Origin: Salvia splendens
Lineage: Eukaryota > Streptophyta > Magnoliopsida > Lamiales > Lamiaceae
DNA length: 64,000 bases
Reading direction: 5' to 3'
Assembly (NCBI RefSeq): GCF_004379255.2
Contig: NC_056052.1
Location: forward strand, 17,764,589 to 17,828,588
Below, one piece after another: positions 36,501 to 47,496 of this stretch. The notes under the pieces were generated by a model. That model was not told the DNA's origin and did not search any database. It worked only from the letters and a program-made list of their open reading frames with translations. Each line of letters starts with the position of its first letter. The stretch's first letter is position 1. Made by a program: the position numbers and the translations under genes.

Positions 36501-37073
36501 AACAATTAAATTAATCCGACAAGGTAAATGAAAGCAATATGGGCGAAAATCTTGAGGTCTCCAAAAAGGAAAGAGTCAAATCCTAATTAAAATAGGATAT
36601 GGAGAGATTTAATTGGAATTTAAAATCAAGGAATGAAATAAATAAGGTATCAATTAAATCTCCAAAATAATTTATTCTCCCAATTAATGGAAGATTTTGA
36701 AAATGCCATGAAATGGGCAAGGGTCGAAATTTCTATGTAAAATAACATAGGGATAATTTGGTGTAGATTAAATTTGGATAAATATCCCAAAACAATTAAT
36801 TAAATCCAAGAAAGGTAATACTATTTCAAATAATTAGGAAGGGCCGAAAATTCTAATGAATTGGCTAGAAAAAAATATGCATGATCCTATTTAATTAAAT
36901 TCCCACTATTTAATTAAATTCCCACATTGGAAAACATATCATATTATTCCCCATAATTCTCAACCATAAATTCCTCATCGTTATCTCAATCAGTCAAATT
37001 CCAAAATTGCATTTCCCCAAACAACATTCACATTAATAAGATGAATTAAGTCGAAATTTTTCGGGGTGCTACA
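30543..37073 (-). repeat. 3' LTR of element H, split by a solo LTR
   Basis: It starts (minus strand) at 37073 with TGTAGCACCCCGAAAAATTT and ends at 30543 with the reverse of TGTCACGACCGCCC. The real LTR is 30543-31835 plus 35360-37073, about 3.0 kb, matching 42794-45741. It includes a 15-bp G homopolymer at 36379-36393 that its partner lacks in that form. Confidence 0.9.
31836..35354 (-). mobile_element. Solo gypsy LTR nested in the 3' LTR of H (3519 bp)
   Basis: It starts (plus-strand view) TGTCACGACCGCCCATACTA and ends TTTCCGGGGTGCTACA. Flanks are TCATG (31831-31835) and TCATT (35355-35359), a target duplication with one mismatch. The other LTR of H runs through this site uninterrupted near 44052. 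The LTR is clearly related to, but longer than and different from, that of H, so it represents a second subfamily. AAAAT repeats lie near 35305-35330. Confidence 0.88.
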
Positions 37074-37109
37074 TTCTTCCCTCCTTAACAGAAATTTAGT
37101 CCCAAAATT

Positions 37110-37335
37110 TGGTCGTCTCACAAAAACAAATCGGGGTACTTCTCTTTCATCTTATTTTCTAACTCCCACGTGGCCTCTTCGGGACCATGGTGTTTCCACA
37201 ACACCTTCACTGATGCTATTGACTTGTTCTGTAACTCTTGCACCTTTCGGTCTAGGATCTCTTCGGGCCTCTCCTCGTAGCTCATGTCGGGGGTCAGGAC
37301 AAGTGCTTGGGGTCAAACACGTACTTGCGCAACTA
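37110..37335 (-). pseudogene. Element H chromodomain (broken)
   Basis: The minus strand gives LRKYVFDPKHLS, then in another frame MSYEERPEEILDRKVQEL followed by SVKVLWKHHGPEEATWELE and a stop after KYPDLFL. PEEILDRK...VKVLWxxH...EATWE is the chromodomain-like C-terminus of Tekay/Del chromoviruses, thought to direct integration to modified histones. A TAG at the Q of VSQLRKY (probably from CAG) and a one-base shift near 37290 break it. Confidence 0.85.
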
Positions 37336-38597
37336 CGACACATGGAACACGTTGAGCACATTCCCAAAACTAGGCGGTAACGCCAGGCGATACGGTACAG
37401 AACCTACTTCATCAATTATCTCGTACGGCCCTACAAAACGTGGTTTCAATTTGCCCTTCACTCCAAACCTTACAACTCCGCTCGTCGGGGATACTTTCAA
37501 GAAGACTTTATCACCAACACCGAATTTGATTTCCGTTCGGCGCACGTCGGCATACGACTTCTGTCTATCTTGAGCTTCTTTGATCCTCGTACGGATTTGA
37601 TGCACGATTTCAGTCATCTCCTTGTTAGCGTCGGGTCCTAACATTCTTCTTTACCAACCTCATCCCAGTAGAGTGGGGATCGACACTTCCTGCCGTACAA
37701 GGCTTCATACGGCGCCATATCGATCGTCGCTTGATAGCTATTGTTGTAGGAGAATTCAACCAATGGCAGAACAATTTTCCAACTTTCTTCGCGGTCTAGG
37801 ACAATGGCTCGCAGCATAAATTCAAGTGTTTGAATCGTTCTCTCCGACTGCCCGTCCGATTGCAGGTGATAAGCAGTGCTAAAGCTCAATTTCGTGCCTA
37901 GCTCCCGTTGCAAACTCATCCAAAACTTCGACGTGAACTTCGTATCGCAATCATATACAATGGTCTTTGGCACACCATGCAAACGTACAATCTCACTCAC
38001 GTAGAGCTTAGCTAACTTGTCCGATCCATAGGTGATTCTAATCGGCAAGAAGTGTGCGCTTTTAGTGAGTCGATCGATGATCACCCAAATCGCAGTGTTT
38101 CCTTTCTGTGACCTTGGTAAGCTCATCACGAAGTCCATGGCTATATGCTCCCACTTCCATTTGGGAATCTCGAGCGGTTGCAATTTCCCATATAGCCGTT
38201 GGTGTAATGCCTTCACTTGTTGACAAGCTAGACATCGCTCCACAAACGATGCTACGTCTCCTTTCATCCCGTTCCACCAAAAACGTTGCTTCAAGTCTCG
38301 ATTCATCTTCGTGCTTCCAGGGTGAGTAGTGTAAGGTGTGTCGTGTGCTTCACTCAAAATCTCATCTTTCAGTGCCTCATCGTTCGGCACACACAATCGT
38401 CCATCGAACGTTGAAGCATTGTCCGCCTCTTCACGAAAATGGTCATGTTTCTCGGTTCTCACTTTCGCACGTGTCTCTTCCAACTTCTCATCCCGTTGTT
38501 GAGCTTCTATGATCTTGGTTCGCAAGTCTGGCTCAAATACTAGCGTCGCTATTCTTCCTCCTACTGTCTCGGGCGCTCTCACTATCTCCAATTGCAT
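37333..38597 (-). pseudogene. Element H integrase
   Basis: Open for 319 codons (37638-38597), then continuing in a second frame (37333-37644). The zinc-binding region HDTPYTTHPGSTKM ... CLACQQVK lies near 38230-38340. The catalytic core has Asp in HIAMDFVMSLP near 38120-38150, Asp in VYDCDTKF near 37940-37965, and Glu in SDGQSERTIQ near 37830-37860. The C-terminal part RRTEIKFGVGDKVFLKVSP ... RFVGPYEI is the usual gypsy integrase end before the chromodomain. Confidence 0.92.
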
Positions 38598-40018
38598 TCT
38601 GTCGAATTCACGATCAATGCTTCCTCTTGAGTTAGGAAAGAAGCCAATTGAGGTTGGTTCTTCCTACTCAAAGCATCGGCTACCACGTTTGCCTTGCCCG
38701 GGTGGTAGTGGATACCGCAGTCATAATCCTTTACGATCTCTAGCCAACGTCGTTGTCGCATGTTCAATTCCTTCTGTTCGAAGAAGTACTTGACACTCTT
38801 GTGATCTGTATAAATCTCACATCTCACTCCATAGAGATGGTGTCTCCAAATCTTTAGTGCGTGCACTACTGCTGCTAGCTCCAAGTCATGAGTCGGAAAG
38901 TTTAGTTCATTCGGCCACAATTGCCGGGAAGCATATGCGATTACCTTCCCATCTTGCATCAACGCACACCCAAGTCCTACTTTCGACGCATCAGTATAGA
39001 CGGCGAAGTACTTGTCAGTTTCCTGCACCGCTAGGATAGGTGCTGTAGTCAACTTCTCTTTCAATAGTTGAAAACTCGCCTCACATTCCGGCGTCCAAAC
39101 CACTTTGATTCCCTTCTTCAACAGTTGCATCATCGGTCTCACAATTTTAGAGAATACCTCGATGAAACGTCGGTAGTATCCTGCCAATCCCAAGAAACTG
39201 CAGATTTCACTCGGTGTTTTCGGCGATTTCCAGTTTTGCACAGCCTCGACCTTCGCTGGGTCCACTTGAATTCTATAGGCCGTCACTATATGACCGAGAA
39301 AGTTTACTCTGTTCAACCAAAACTCACACTTACTAAACTTGGCATATAACTTCTCCTTTCGCAAAGTTTCCAACACGGTTCGCAGATGCCATCTATGCTC
39401 GTCCTCGTTCTTTGAATACACCAACACGTCATCGATGAAGACTAGCACGAACTTGTCAAGATACTCGTGGAACACTCGGTTCATCAAGTCCATGAAAACT
39501 GCTGGGGTGATAGTCAGTCCAAATGGCATCACGAAAAACTCATAATGGCCATAACGAGTGCAAAAAACAGTCTTAGGCACATCCTCTCGTCGGACCTTTA
39601 GTTGATGATATCCCGACCTCAAGTCCATTTTCGAAAACACGCCAGCTCCTCGAAGTTGGTCAAATAAATCATCAATCCTTGGCAGAGGGTACTTATTCTT
39701 CAAGGTCAACTTGTTGAGCTCTCGATAGTCAATGCACATCCTCATCGTCTCATCCTTCTTCTTCACGAATAAAATAGGCGCTCCCCACGGTGACACACTA
39801 GGTCGAATGAAGCCCAAATCTAGTAGTTCTTGCAACTGAATCTTCAATTCGGCCAACTCCTTAGGGGCCATTCGGTAAGGTGCTCTCGATACTAGAAACT
39901 CCACTTGCATGTCGGGCGACGGTCCAGGCAAAGTTTCTGGAAACACGTCGGGAAAGTCTCGTACTACGGCCACGTCTTCCACCTTTAAGTCCTTCTCCTC
40001 CTCTCCATTTAAGTACAC
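38582..40018 (-). pseudogene. Element H reverse transcriptase and RNase H
   Basis: A 478-codon open frame without internal stops. RT signatures are [64 protein letters not shown] and the catalytic FIDDVLVYS near 39430-39455. RNase H follows with [16 protein letters not shown] near 38950-39000, the [11 protein letters not shown]lu region, [11 protein letters not shown] and ADALSRK near 38660-38685. This is the Ty3/gypsy order (RT and RNase H before integrase), opposite to the copia elements. It starts in frame only after a break from the protease near 40020-40185. Confidence 0.95.
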
Positions 40019-40185
40019 AAGATACGCAGACGTCTTTTTCTGATCATCGTGGTTGGTTGCAATGCAGAGATTATGGAGGTTCGTCGGTTCACGGAAATCT
40101 CATACAAGATAGTCGGCTCGTCGTCAGGGGCTTGGAAAGAAATCTATCTCTCTTTGCAGTGGATCGTCACGTGATTCTCGGCAAG

Positions 40186-40632
40186 TCAATCCATTCCCAA
40201 AATTATGTCAACGTTCTCCAAAGGCATAACGTGCAGAAGTTGAGCTACTACTCCTAACTCTCCTAACACATACTCTACGTTCGAGCAAGTTTGCGCAATA
40301 TCAATCAGACCTCCAACAGGTGAAGACACACTCAAACCCAAATCAAGTTTAGCATTAGGAAGTTCTAAGGCATTCACACATGACATCGAAATAAAAGAGT
40401 GTGAAGCACCCGTATCAAACATCACGATAATAGGTAGTTGCTGGAGCTTGCCCATACCTGCCAAGTTATCTTTGCCCTTGTTGGCTTGCTGCTCCTGCCC
40501 TTGATTTCCTCTCAAAGCATATGCCCTTGGCTGTTGTGGGGCCACTTGTCGGATCGGTTTTGGTTGTTGCGGTTGCATCTGTCCTTGTCCATTCCTCATT
40601 CCTCCTTTATTGTTCGGACACTCTCGAGACAT
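40186..40632 (-). pseudogene. Element H protease
   Basis: PIIVMFDTGASHSFIS near 40390-40440 is the aspartic protease active site (DTGA), followed by VDIILGMD near 40186-40210, the second conserved strand. Upstream is a Q/P-rich linker. Ends at a frame change near 40186. Confidence 0.9.
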
Positions 40633-41505
40633 GTGTCTATTTCACCCACAAGCGAAGCATCGGATGCCTCCGACTCTACACTCCTCAACATGAAACTTGG
40701 AGCACAGGTTGCAGTAAGGTGCCTTCTGTTGGTTTCCTCTCTGTTGTGGCACACCCTATCGGCCATAGTTCTGTGGCTGGCGGAAAGTGGAATGGTGTCG
40801 CTTGCTGTCAAAAGGAGCTCGGTTGCCTTCCCACTTCCTTTTGTCCCGATAGTTCGATTGTGGTGCGGGTGGTGTAGGATTTGCCACCCTTTCATTCTTA
40901 GGCAGTGTCTCTTCCACATCTAAGGCCCAACTCAAAATCTCGGAATAAGAAATTCCTTGGCAGCTGGCCACAGGTACTCTTATCTCGGTTCTAAGGCCAA
41001 AGCGAAACTTCGCGGCCATCATCTCATCCGTGTCCACCAACTCGGGTGCATATCGGGTCATCTCACAAAGTGCACGGTCATACTCTGTCACCGTCATGTT
41101 TCCCTGTTTCAAGGTGTGGACGTACTTATTATATACCTCCTCCTTGAACTCGTCCCATGTCAACGCCTCTCGGCGGACGGGGTCTATTGTCCTTCGTCTA
41201 GTTTCCCACCAATGATCAGCAGGCCCAGTCAATTGATAAGTCACGCATGCCAGACGCTCCTTATCAGTGCACACCATAAAGTCAAAAATACGCTCGATGT
41301 CGCGTATCCAGGCCTCTGCCTTTTGTGGCTATCCCAACCCATCAAACTTTGGGGGTTTTTCCTTTCGGAAGGTCTTGATTTATTCCTTATCTTGTGGTTG
41401 CGGTAGGGGTGGTGGTGGAGGCAGGGGTTGATTCCCAACACTTCCCTCGGACCGTTCCTCTTCATTTCCCCCTACTCGTGGGCCACGTCTACGTCTCGGT
41501 GGTAT
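40633..41505 (-). pseudogene. Element H gag with zinc knuckles; start codon lost
   Basis: The gag start should be PPRRRRGPRVGG preceded by Met, but the codon at 41503-41505 is ATA. The core has TYQLTGPADHWWE, WDEFKEEVYNKY and FRFGLRTEIRVPV (about 41000-41240), the Retrotrans_gag pattern. Stops lie in the N-terminal part (after KFDGLG near 41330, after QPQDKE near 41385). At the end are two zinc-binding motifs, YCNLCSKFHVEEC and CFACG...RHMSREC, with a TGA inside the second near 40648. Confidence 0.88.
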
Positions 41506-41740
41506 CTTGATCTAAAACACAAGTTAGCATCGTTGTTAGTATTCGTTGTTATCAAAACAAGGCTTCCTTGCATTCATTCACATGTACGAAATGATAAACC
41601 ACAAGTGCGCGAAGTCAAACAAAACGTGGAACTTTTATAGAAGCTTGGAAAGGGAAACAAAACATTCGTTCAAGATCAAAAGCAAAAGGGGTACTACTTC
41701 TACTCGTTTCTAACAACTTAAGACAGAAACAACCATCGAA

Positions 41741-42328
41741 CTATCTATCGTTATTTTCTTCCTCTTCTAGGTCCTCTTCTTCTTCCGGGTCCTCTTCTCT
41801 GTGATACTCGTCAAGTAAACGGAGGTCTTCGTCATCCTCCATGGCATCCCATAGATAATCGTCCTCAAAGCCCGGAACCAATCCTACTCGTGCTCCAGCT
41901 TTACCTCCTGTCACGGGTCCAACCTCGACCATGTGTTTATCCTCCCATACTATCTCGTCTTCCTCATCTTCCGCCGTCGGTGGTAGCTCAAAACGGGAAT
42001 CGACTAGAGCACACTTTACGGCTTTTAGGAAACCGTTCATGTCACCATCCATCTCGTTACTTCGCTGTTCGTGCTAAGCGAAACGACTAGCCATCGCTTC
42101 CATCCATTCCTTCCAACTCTCGGGCATTAACCCAACTAGCTTTAGTATGCCCCCATATTCCGTCTCATAGTGCCCCCGGATCTCTTTCCATAAGGTTTCG
42201 AAACGGGCGACAAACTCTCCCAGAGCTTTTCCTTCCTCTCTTTGGTAACGGCGGTACTCGTTCCATGCTTGTCGCGTTCTGACATTAAACTGAGCGCTCT
42301 TGCGTGCGGTTTGTTTCATTCGTACCAT
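41741..42328 (-). pseudogene. Leader ORF of element H with histone H3 tail-like start
   Basis: An ORF of about 195 codons on the minus strand between the primer site (42779) and gag, interrupted by one TAG at 42074-42076. It begins MVRMKQTARKSAQF at 42328. After removal of Met, residues 2, 4, 5, 6, 7, 8, 9 and 10 match histone H3 (R2, K4, QTAR, K9, S10); positions 1 and 3 differ. The middle is a Trp- and Arg-rich helical stretch (EFVARFETLWKEI, PESWKEWMEAM). The last about 95 codons are strongly acidic, ending in Glu/Asp runs. There is no histone fold. I recognise no family; it could be a gag-like leader protein. Start chosen because it is the first ATG of the frame and puts the motif in H3 register. 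Confidence 0.7.
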
Positions 42329-42778
42329 CTACGCGAAGACGAAGATTTTCCTTGGAAGACGAAGATTTTTCAAAATATAATTTATCTCGTTGTTTGTGAT
42401 GGTTCTGAAGTTCGTCACATATCACCAAGCTTAAGATTATCTTAAGGCTTCCTATGTTCACATGCTTACGTCGTAGTACTTTTCACACATAACATGTATT
42501 TATGACATCACGAAGTTCATGCTCACGTTTCCGAATAATAATCATACCATTACATCATCGTATTCACACATCACTTCCATACAAATAATACTCTTACAAT
42601 TACGTTCATACCATCTCATCATCGATTTCAAATTCTTTCAACAACTTTGAACATACCTCATTTTCTTTTGGTTGAGCATGATGACTCGGATGTCGAGCCT
42701 TCGTGACACTTTTAAACTAGGGGTACTAATCTAGACTTAATGTGAAAGAAGACTCTCGGACCAGAGCGAAAGAACGAA
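42329..42778 (-). other. Untranslated leader of element H
   Basis: About 450 bp between the leader ORF and the primer site. A 17-bp repeat (CGAAGACGAAGATTTTC-like) occurs near 42334-42370. No further ORF is recognised. Confidence 0.5.
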
Positions 42779-42790
42779 GCTCTGATACCA
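42779..42790 (-). other. Primer binding site of element H
   Basis: Reverse complement of TGGTATCAGAGC, four bases from the 5' LTR end. The same tRNA-Met-type site and spacing as in element C. Confidence 0.88.
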
Positions 42791-42793
42791 CTC

Positions 42794-45741
42794 TGTCACG
42801 ACCGCCCTTACTAAGGATAGTAAAGACGGGGAACTCGTGACTATGGGGAAACGATAAAGAACAACATTTAATATGAAAACTCAATTAACTTCAAGAGAAA
42901 GTGTTTTAGTCTACAAAATGGTTAAATAGTGGATAAAAGTCTCAAAGTACTTAGTGGCATAAAACTGTATAGAGTAATGCGGAAGGCTGAAAAAAAATAG
43001 TTTCAAATAAAGCAGCGGAAAACAAGTATCAAAGGAGAGTCATAGGATGACGCCCATGTATGAAGACACGACTCATCCGGGGAACTAAAAGTTCGACTCA
43101 ACATTCGCCGCAACATCACTGCTCAACCTGCACATTTTTAAAAAGAAATGAACGACTGAGTATTTGATATACTCAGTGGACTCATGCCGAAAATATTTTA
43201 TAACAGTTATGTCATCCATACCATAGTAAACTTGAAGTTTACAGTTGGAAAAGAAATATCATCGAGTATCACAAAAACAATTTCATCGACTGGCCAATCA
43301 AACAATCTTCCCATTTTCTCATCAATCAAACAACCACATCTCTTACCACAATGCGACGAAAGTGTGGCCACACTATTCGCCCACGAGACCGGCCGACTAG
43401 GAAGGACGGCTCCCGATCCCACCAGTGTACACAGCCTGATAGGGTTTGCAGCCCTACTCAGACCCGAATTCGTTTCACACATAACCATATAGCCTAACGG
43501 AGCAAGGTCAAACGAACTAGGCATCAGACAACAATCTCAACATCAAAACAATCATGGCATGGCATAACACTTGAAACGTAAAAGAGTTTGGTAAAGGAAA
43601 GTCCACCTCGCTTGCTTATACACAAATCACAACTTTAAGGCAATCCCTGCTCTTTGTACCCGCGTACGCACAACAACCCTTGTCAACACCTTAACACCAT
43701 CAGTCTTTCCATCAACACATTTAGCATGCATGCCCTATCGTTCCTTTCATCGTTTTGCTCATATTGCCCATCCCAAACGTTCACCAACATAATGAAACGA
43801 ACACTCTAGCATACAACGACATGCCACACATAACCACCTCATAGGATACGTTTCTTATTCACACATGTATCATGTAATTCACTCACAACTTGACATCCAA
43901 GGTTCTTTCAACAAAATCAGAATCTGGCAAAACAGTGCAGTCTTTTTGTAAAAATCATTACAAATTCATCCGGCCTCCTATGAAGCTAAAATTTGGTCAC
44001 CACACAAAAGACACATCAAGGTTCATCCAGTTAAATTTTCACACCAAAATCATATCTTTTGGTCAGTCAAAATAAAAACGAAACTCACTGGTCGAAACAC
44101 AAAAATTCTGGCAGGACTGCGCAGTTCAATTGAAGAATTCGTTATAAATTCATCTGATATCAAATGAGGCTGAAATTTTGACACAACACAGAAGACATCT
44201 GAAAATTCATCCAGTTAAAAAATCACATCAAAATAAGATCGTTTGATCTGTCAAAAGCTCGTCGGAACCTACTGCCCGAACACAGCAGTTCTCACGTTCA
44301 ACATTCACAAACTAGGGTTTGTCTATCATTCATCCACACATACCTATTCATACTTCAAACACATATTCATGCTTCAAAAACGACCTCGCAACCATGATCT
44401 CATATTTACACATAGCATTCACCAATGAATCATCCACAAACTCACACACACACACACATACACATACTTTCTCATGCAAACATCTTTCCCAACCGATTAA
44501 TTTTTAGATCTACGATTTCTATACTCACTATATGCATGAGGGGATCAAGAAACAAGGATTCAATGGTAAGAATGAGAAAGATGATTTAAGTATACCTTTC
44601 TCTTGCAAAAACAATCGGTAGGAATGACGAATTATGCGATTCTTCGATGAATCTTGAGTTTCTAACTCCAAAATGATGCAAGAACTAGGAATTGGTGAAG
44701 GATTTGTGGAGAGGGTGAAGAGAGGGAGAGAGAGACGTGTGGTATGGAGAGGGGAGGGAGGCGAAAATATGAGGGCTAGGGTTAGAGTTCTTTTAATTTA
44801 TAGTCTAAGATAAATCCCACAATTAAATAAAACAATTAAAATTGTGGAAGAATAAAATAGAGGTCAATGAATAAATCCCACAATTAAATGGAAAATAGGC
44901 GTGTAGTATGTGGGGGAGTAATTTTCGAAAATTGCTATTTAATTAGCATAGGTTTTTATTTGGTATTTACTTGGAGAGAAAAATACTCACAAAATAGGTA
45001 AAAAGATATTGAGTATCCCATAATTAAGGTAACAAGATAAATCAAGAATTTCTCCAAGTAGGGGGGAGGGGCCGTGTAATCATAGGGATTAGGCAAAGGA
45101 AATATTTAAATCCTCAAATTAAATGGGAATAGGATCTAAATTTGGTAATTCCTTGTGGAAAAGACTCCCATAAAATAGGTAACAATTAAATTAATCCCTC
45201 AAGGTAAATGAAAACAATAGAGGCGAAAATCTTGAGGTCTCCAAGAAGGAAATAGTCAAATCCTAATTAAAATAGGATATGGAGAGATTTAATTGGAATT
45301 TAAAATCAAGGAAGGAAATAAATAAGGTATCAATTAAATCTTCAAAATAATTTATTCTCCCAATTAATGGAAAATTTCGAAAATGCCAAGAAATGGGCAA
45401 AGGTCGAAATTTCTATGTAAAATAACATAGGGATAATTTGGTGTGGATTTAATTTGGATAAATATCCCAAAATAATTAATTAAATCCAAGAAAGGTAATA
45501 CTATTTCAAATAATTAGGAAGGGCCGAAAATTCCAATGAATTGGCTAGAAAAAAATATGCATGATCCTATTTAATTAAATTCCCACATTGGAAAACATAT
45601 CATATTATTCCCCATAATTCTCAACCATAAATTCCACATCGTTAACTCAATCACATAGAAGTCAAATTCCAAAATTGCATTTCCCCAAACAACATTCACA
45701 TTAATAAGACGAATTAAGTCAAAATTTTTCGGAGTGCTATA
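42794..45741 (-). repeat. 5' LTR of element H (2948 bp)
   Basis: It matches the 3' LTR parts 30543-31835 and 35360-37073. The outer terminus at 45741 reads TATAGCACTCC on the minus strand, two substitutions from the expected TGTAGCACCCC. The GTGGT duplication follows at 45742. Confidence 0.92.
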
Positions 45742-47050
45742 GTGGTTGTAGTGGTGGGGATGCTGAGGAGTACGAACGGCAAATGAAAGAAGAGTTGGAG
45801 GCCTATACGTCCCGCGAGATAAATCGGTTGATACAAAGGGCCTTGCAGTCGGCGGTACCTCGACCTCCACCCGGTTTCCACCGACGAGCAGTGATTGACC
45901 GGGATCACGTAGCTGCACATTAGCGGCTATATGAAGACTACTTTGCGGAGGAGCCGCGGTTTGGGGCGCCTCTTTTCAGGCTGGGTTTTAGGATGAGTAG
46001 GGCAGTGTTTATGCGTATCGTTGATGCTTTGGAGCGTCGATATTGTTTCCGGTTCAGGAACGATGCGGCTGGCAGACCCGGCCACACACCAATACAAAAG
46101 TGCACTGCGGCAATCAGGCAGTTGGCCTACAGAGGCACGACATACATGTGGACGAGTACCTCCACATCGGTGAGACGACTGCCCTGGATTGTCTGAAGTA
46201 TTTCTGTCAGGGCGTCATTGAAATATTCCGTGATCAGTATCTTCGAAGCCCAACCCTTGAAGAGTGCCAGGATCTGATGCAGATGCACGGGGAGAAGCAT
46301 GGGTTCCCCGGGATGTTGGGCAGCATAGATTGTATGCATTGGGAGTGGAAGAACTGCCCCGCCGCCTGGAAAGGGTTCTACACGACCGGTTACAAGGGAA
46401 AGAATCCCACGATGATCCTCGAGGCCGTAGTTGATTACCGGCTGTGGATTTAACATGCATATTTTGGGGTAGCCGGGTCGAACAACGACCTCAACGTCCT
46501 CAACACGTCGCCCCTTTTCAACGAGTAGTGCCAGGGCATCGGTCCGGCCATCAGTTTTATCGCCAACGGGAACCAGCATGATATGGGCTACTACTTGGCG
46601 GATGGGATATACCCTAGGTGGCCCGTCTTTGTGAAGACGATCAGATGCGCATCAGATAAGAGGAAGACCTACTTTGCGGAACGGCATGAGTCGGCGGGCA
46701 AGGACGTGGAGCGCGCATTTGGTGTGCTCCAGTCTCGATGGGCGGCAATTAGGGGTCCAACGCGTTTGTGGCATGTCGACTGCATTGCTAATATAATGTA
46801 CGCCTGTATTATCCCGCACAATATGATTGTTAAAGATGAAGGTGTACAACTGACTAGTTGGGCCAATGGCGATGCTAATGAAGCCGGCCCAAGCCACGGT
46901 GTGGCCGCCCCCAACGTACGAAGGGGGGTACCTCACGATGAAGTCGGCCGCCTCAAGGCACATGCCGACATGCGCCAAGTGGATGCTCATATTCGACTCC
47001 AAAAGGATTTAATTGAAGAGTTTTGGGTGCGGAGGACTGCACGTCGTTAG
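45742..47050 (+). pseudogene. PIF/Harbinger transposase (main part, broken)
   Basis: A DDE transposase of the plant PIF/Harbinger family, which cuts and pastes the element at TTA sites. It continues the nine codons at 30516-30542. Breaks: TAG 45921-45923, a frameshift near 46146-46150, TAA 46451-46453 and TAG 46526-46528. Catalytic residues are still visible: Asp 46328-46330 (GSIDCMHW), Asp 46487-46489 (SNNDLN) and Glu 46709-46711 (DVERAFGVLQ). Other family marks are YLADGIYPRWPVFVKTI and CIIPHNMIVKDEG. The frame ends at TAG 47048-47050. Confidence 0.92.
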
Positions 47051-47336
47051 ATTTTTTTTAATTAATGCAATTTTTTTAATTAATGTACTTTTTTTAATTT
47101 AAATATTATTATTGAATTTTTCCGTATCTGTGTCGTAAATTTAATTCCGTATTTTGTGTGATTGTTAATTATTTATTTTTTATAATTTTATTTATTGTGG
47201 CTAGCCTATATTACTAGCCTATTGCTTGTCCAGTTGTTTATCCTGATGATGTGGCAGGAGAAGTTTTAGTCCTAATGATGTGGCAGGAGGAGTTTGTGGC
47301 TAGCATATAGCTGACCTATTACTATTGTGGATGCTC
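47051..47336 (+). other. 3' untranslated end and right TIR of the Harbinger element
   Basis: AT-rich, with two copies of TGATGTGGCAGGAG near 47246 and 47276, a subterminal repeat. It ends with the inverted repeat CTATTGTGGATGCTC-type end at 47336 and the TTA duplication. Confidence 0.75.
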
Positions 47337-47496
47337 TTAATCAGCGCTATATGGCAATTCATTGCCGATTTGGTATTATTTTAGAGGATTTAATAGCCTT
47401 GTTTACTTATAAAACGGATTTTTGTATATTTTAAGAGCCTAGGGTCTTTTTAAATGTCAATGGTGTAAATTAAGTTCTTAAATTGCTTATACTATA

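Larger units (their letters stand above)
30543..45741 (-). mobile_element. Ty3/gypsy chromovirus-like element H (Tekay/Del-like)
   Basis: A minus-strand element with 5' LTR 42794-45741 and 3' LTR 30543-37073 (enlarged by a nested solo LTR), flanked by GTGGT at 30538-30542 and 45742-45746. The interior encodes, in order on the minus strand, a leader ORF, gag, zinc knuckle, protease, RT, RNase H, integrase and a chromodomain. The end of the 5' LTR start is mutated (TATAGCACTCC against TGTAGCACCCC in the other LTR). The two LTRs differ at a few percent of sites by eye, and stops interrupt pol, so the copy is dead. Confidence 0.93.
30201..47336 (+). mobile_element. PIF/Harbinger DNA transposon, interrupted
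   Basis: Terminal inverted repeats GAGCATCTCCAATGG (left) and GAGCATCCACAATAG (right, reversed), with TTA target duplications at 30198-30200 and 47337-47339, are the hallmarks of PIF/Harbinger. Without the 15.2-kb gypsy insertion (30543-45741) and its 5-bp duplication the element is only about 1.93 kb. It encodes a single transposase; I see no second Myb-like ORF, so it may be a reduced derivative. Confidence 0.9.

Noticed and set aside
40438..40923. Plus-strand ORFs over 40-42 kb and 37-39 kb
   Set aside because: Antisense shadows of the gag and pol of element H.
42074..42328. Reading the leader ORF of element H as a histone H3 gene or pseudogene
   Set aside because: Similarity covers only the first about ten residues; there is no histone fold and the position between primer site and gag fits an element-encoded leader.
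45571..45918. Minus-strand ORF over the element H and Harbinger junction
   Set aside because: It crosses the retroelement border and lies antisense to the transposase frame; no domain.
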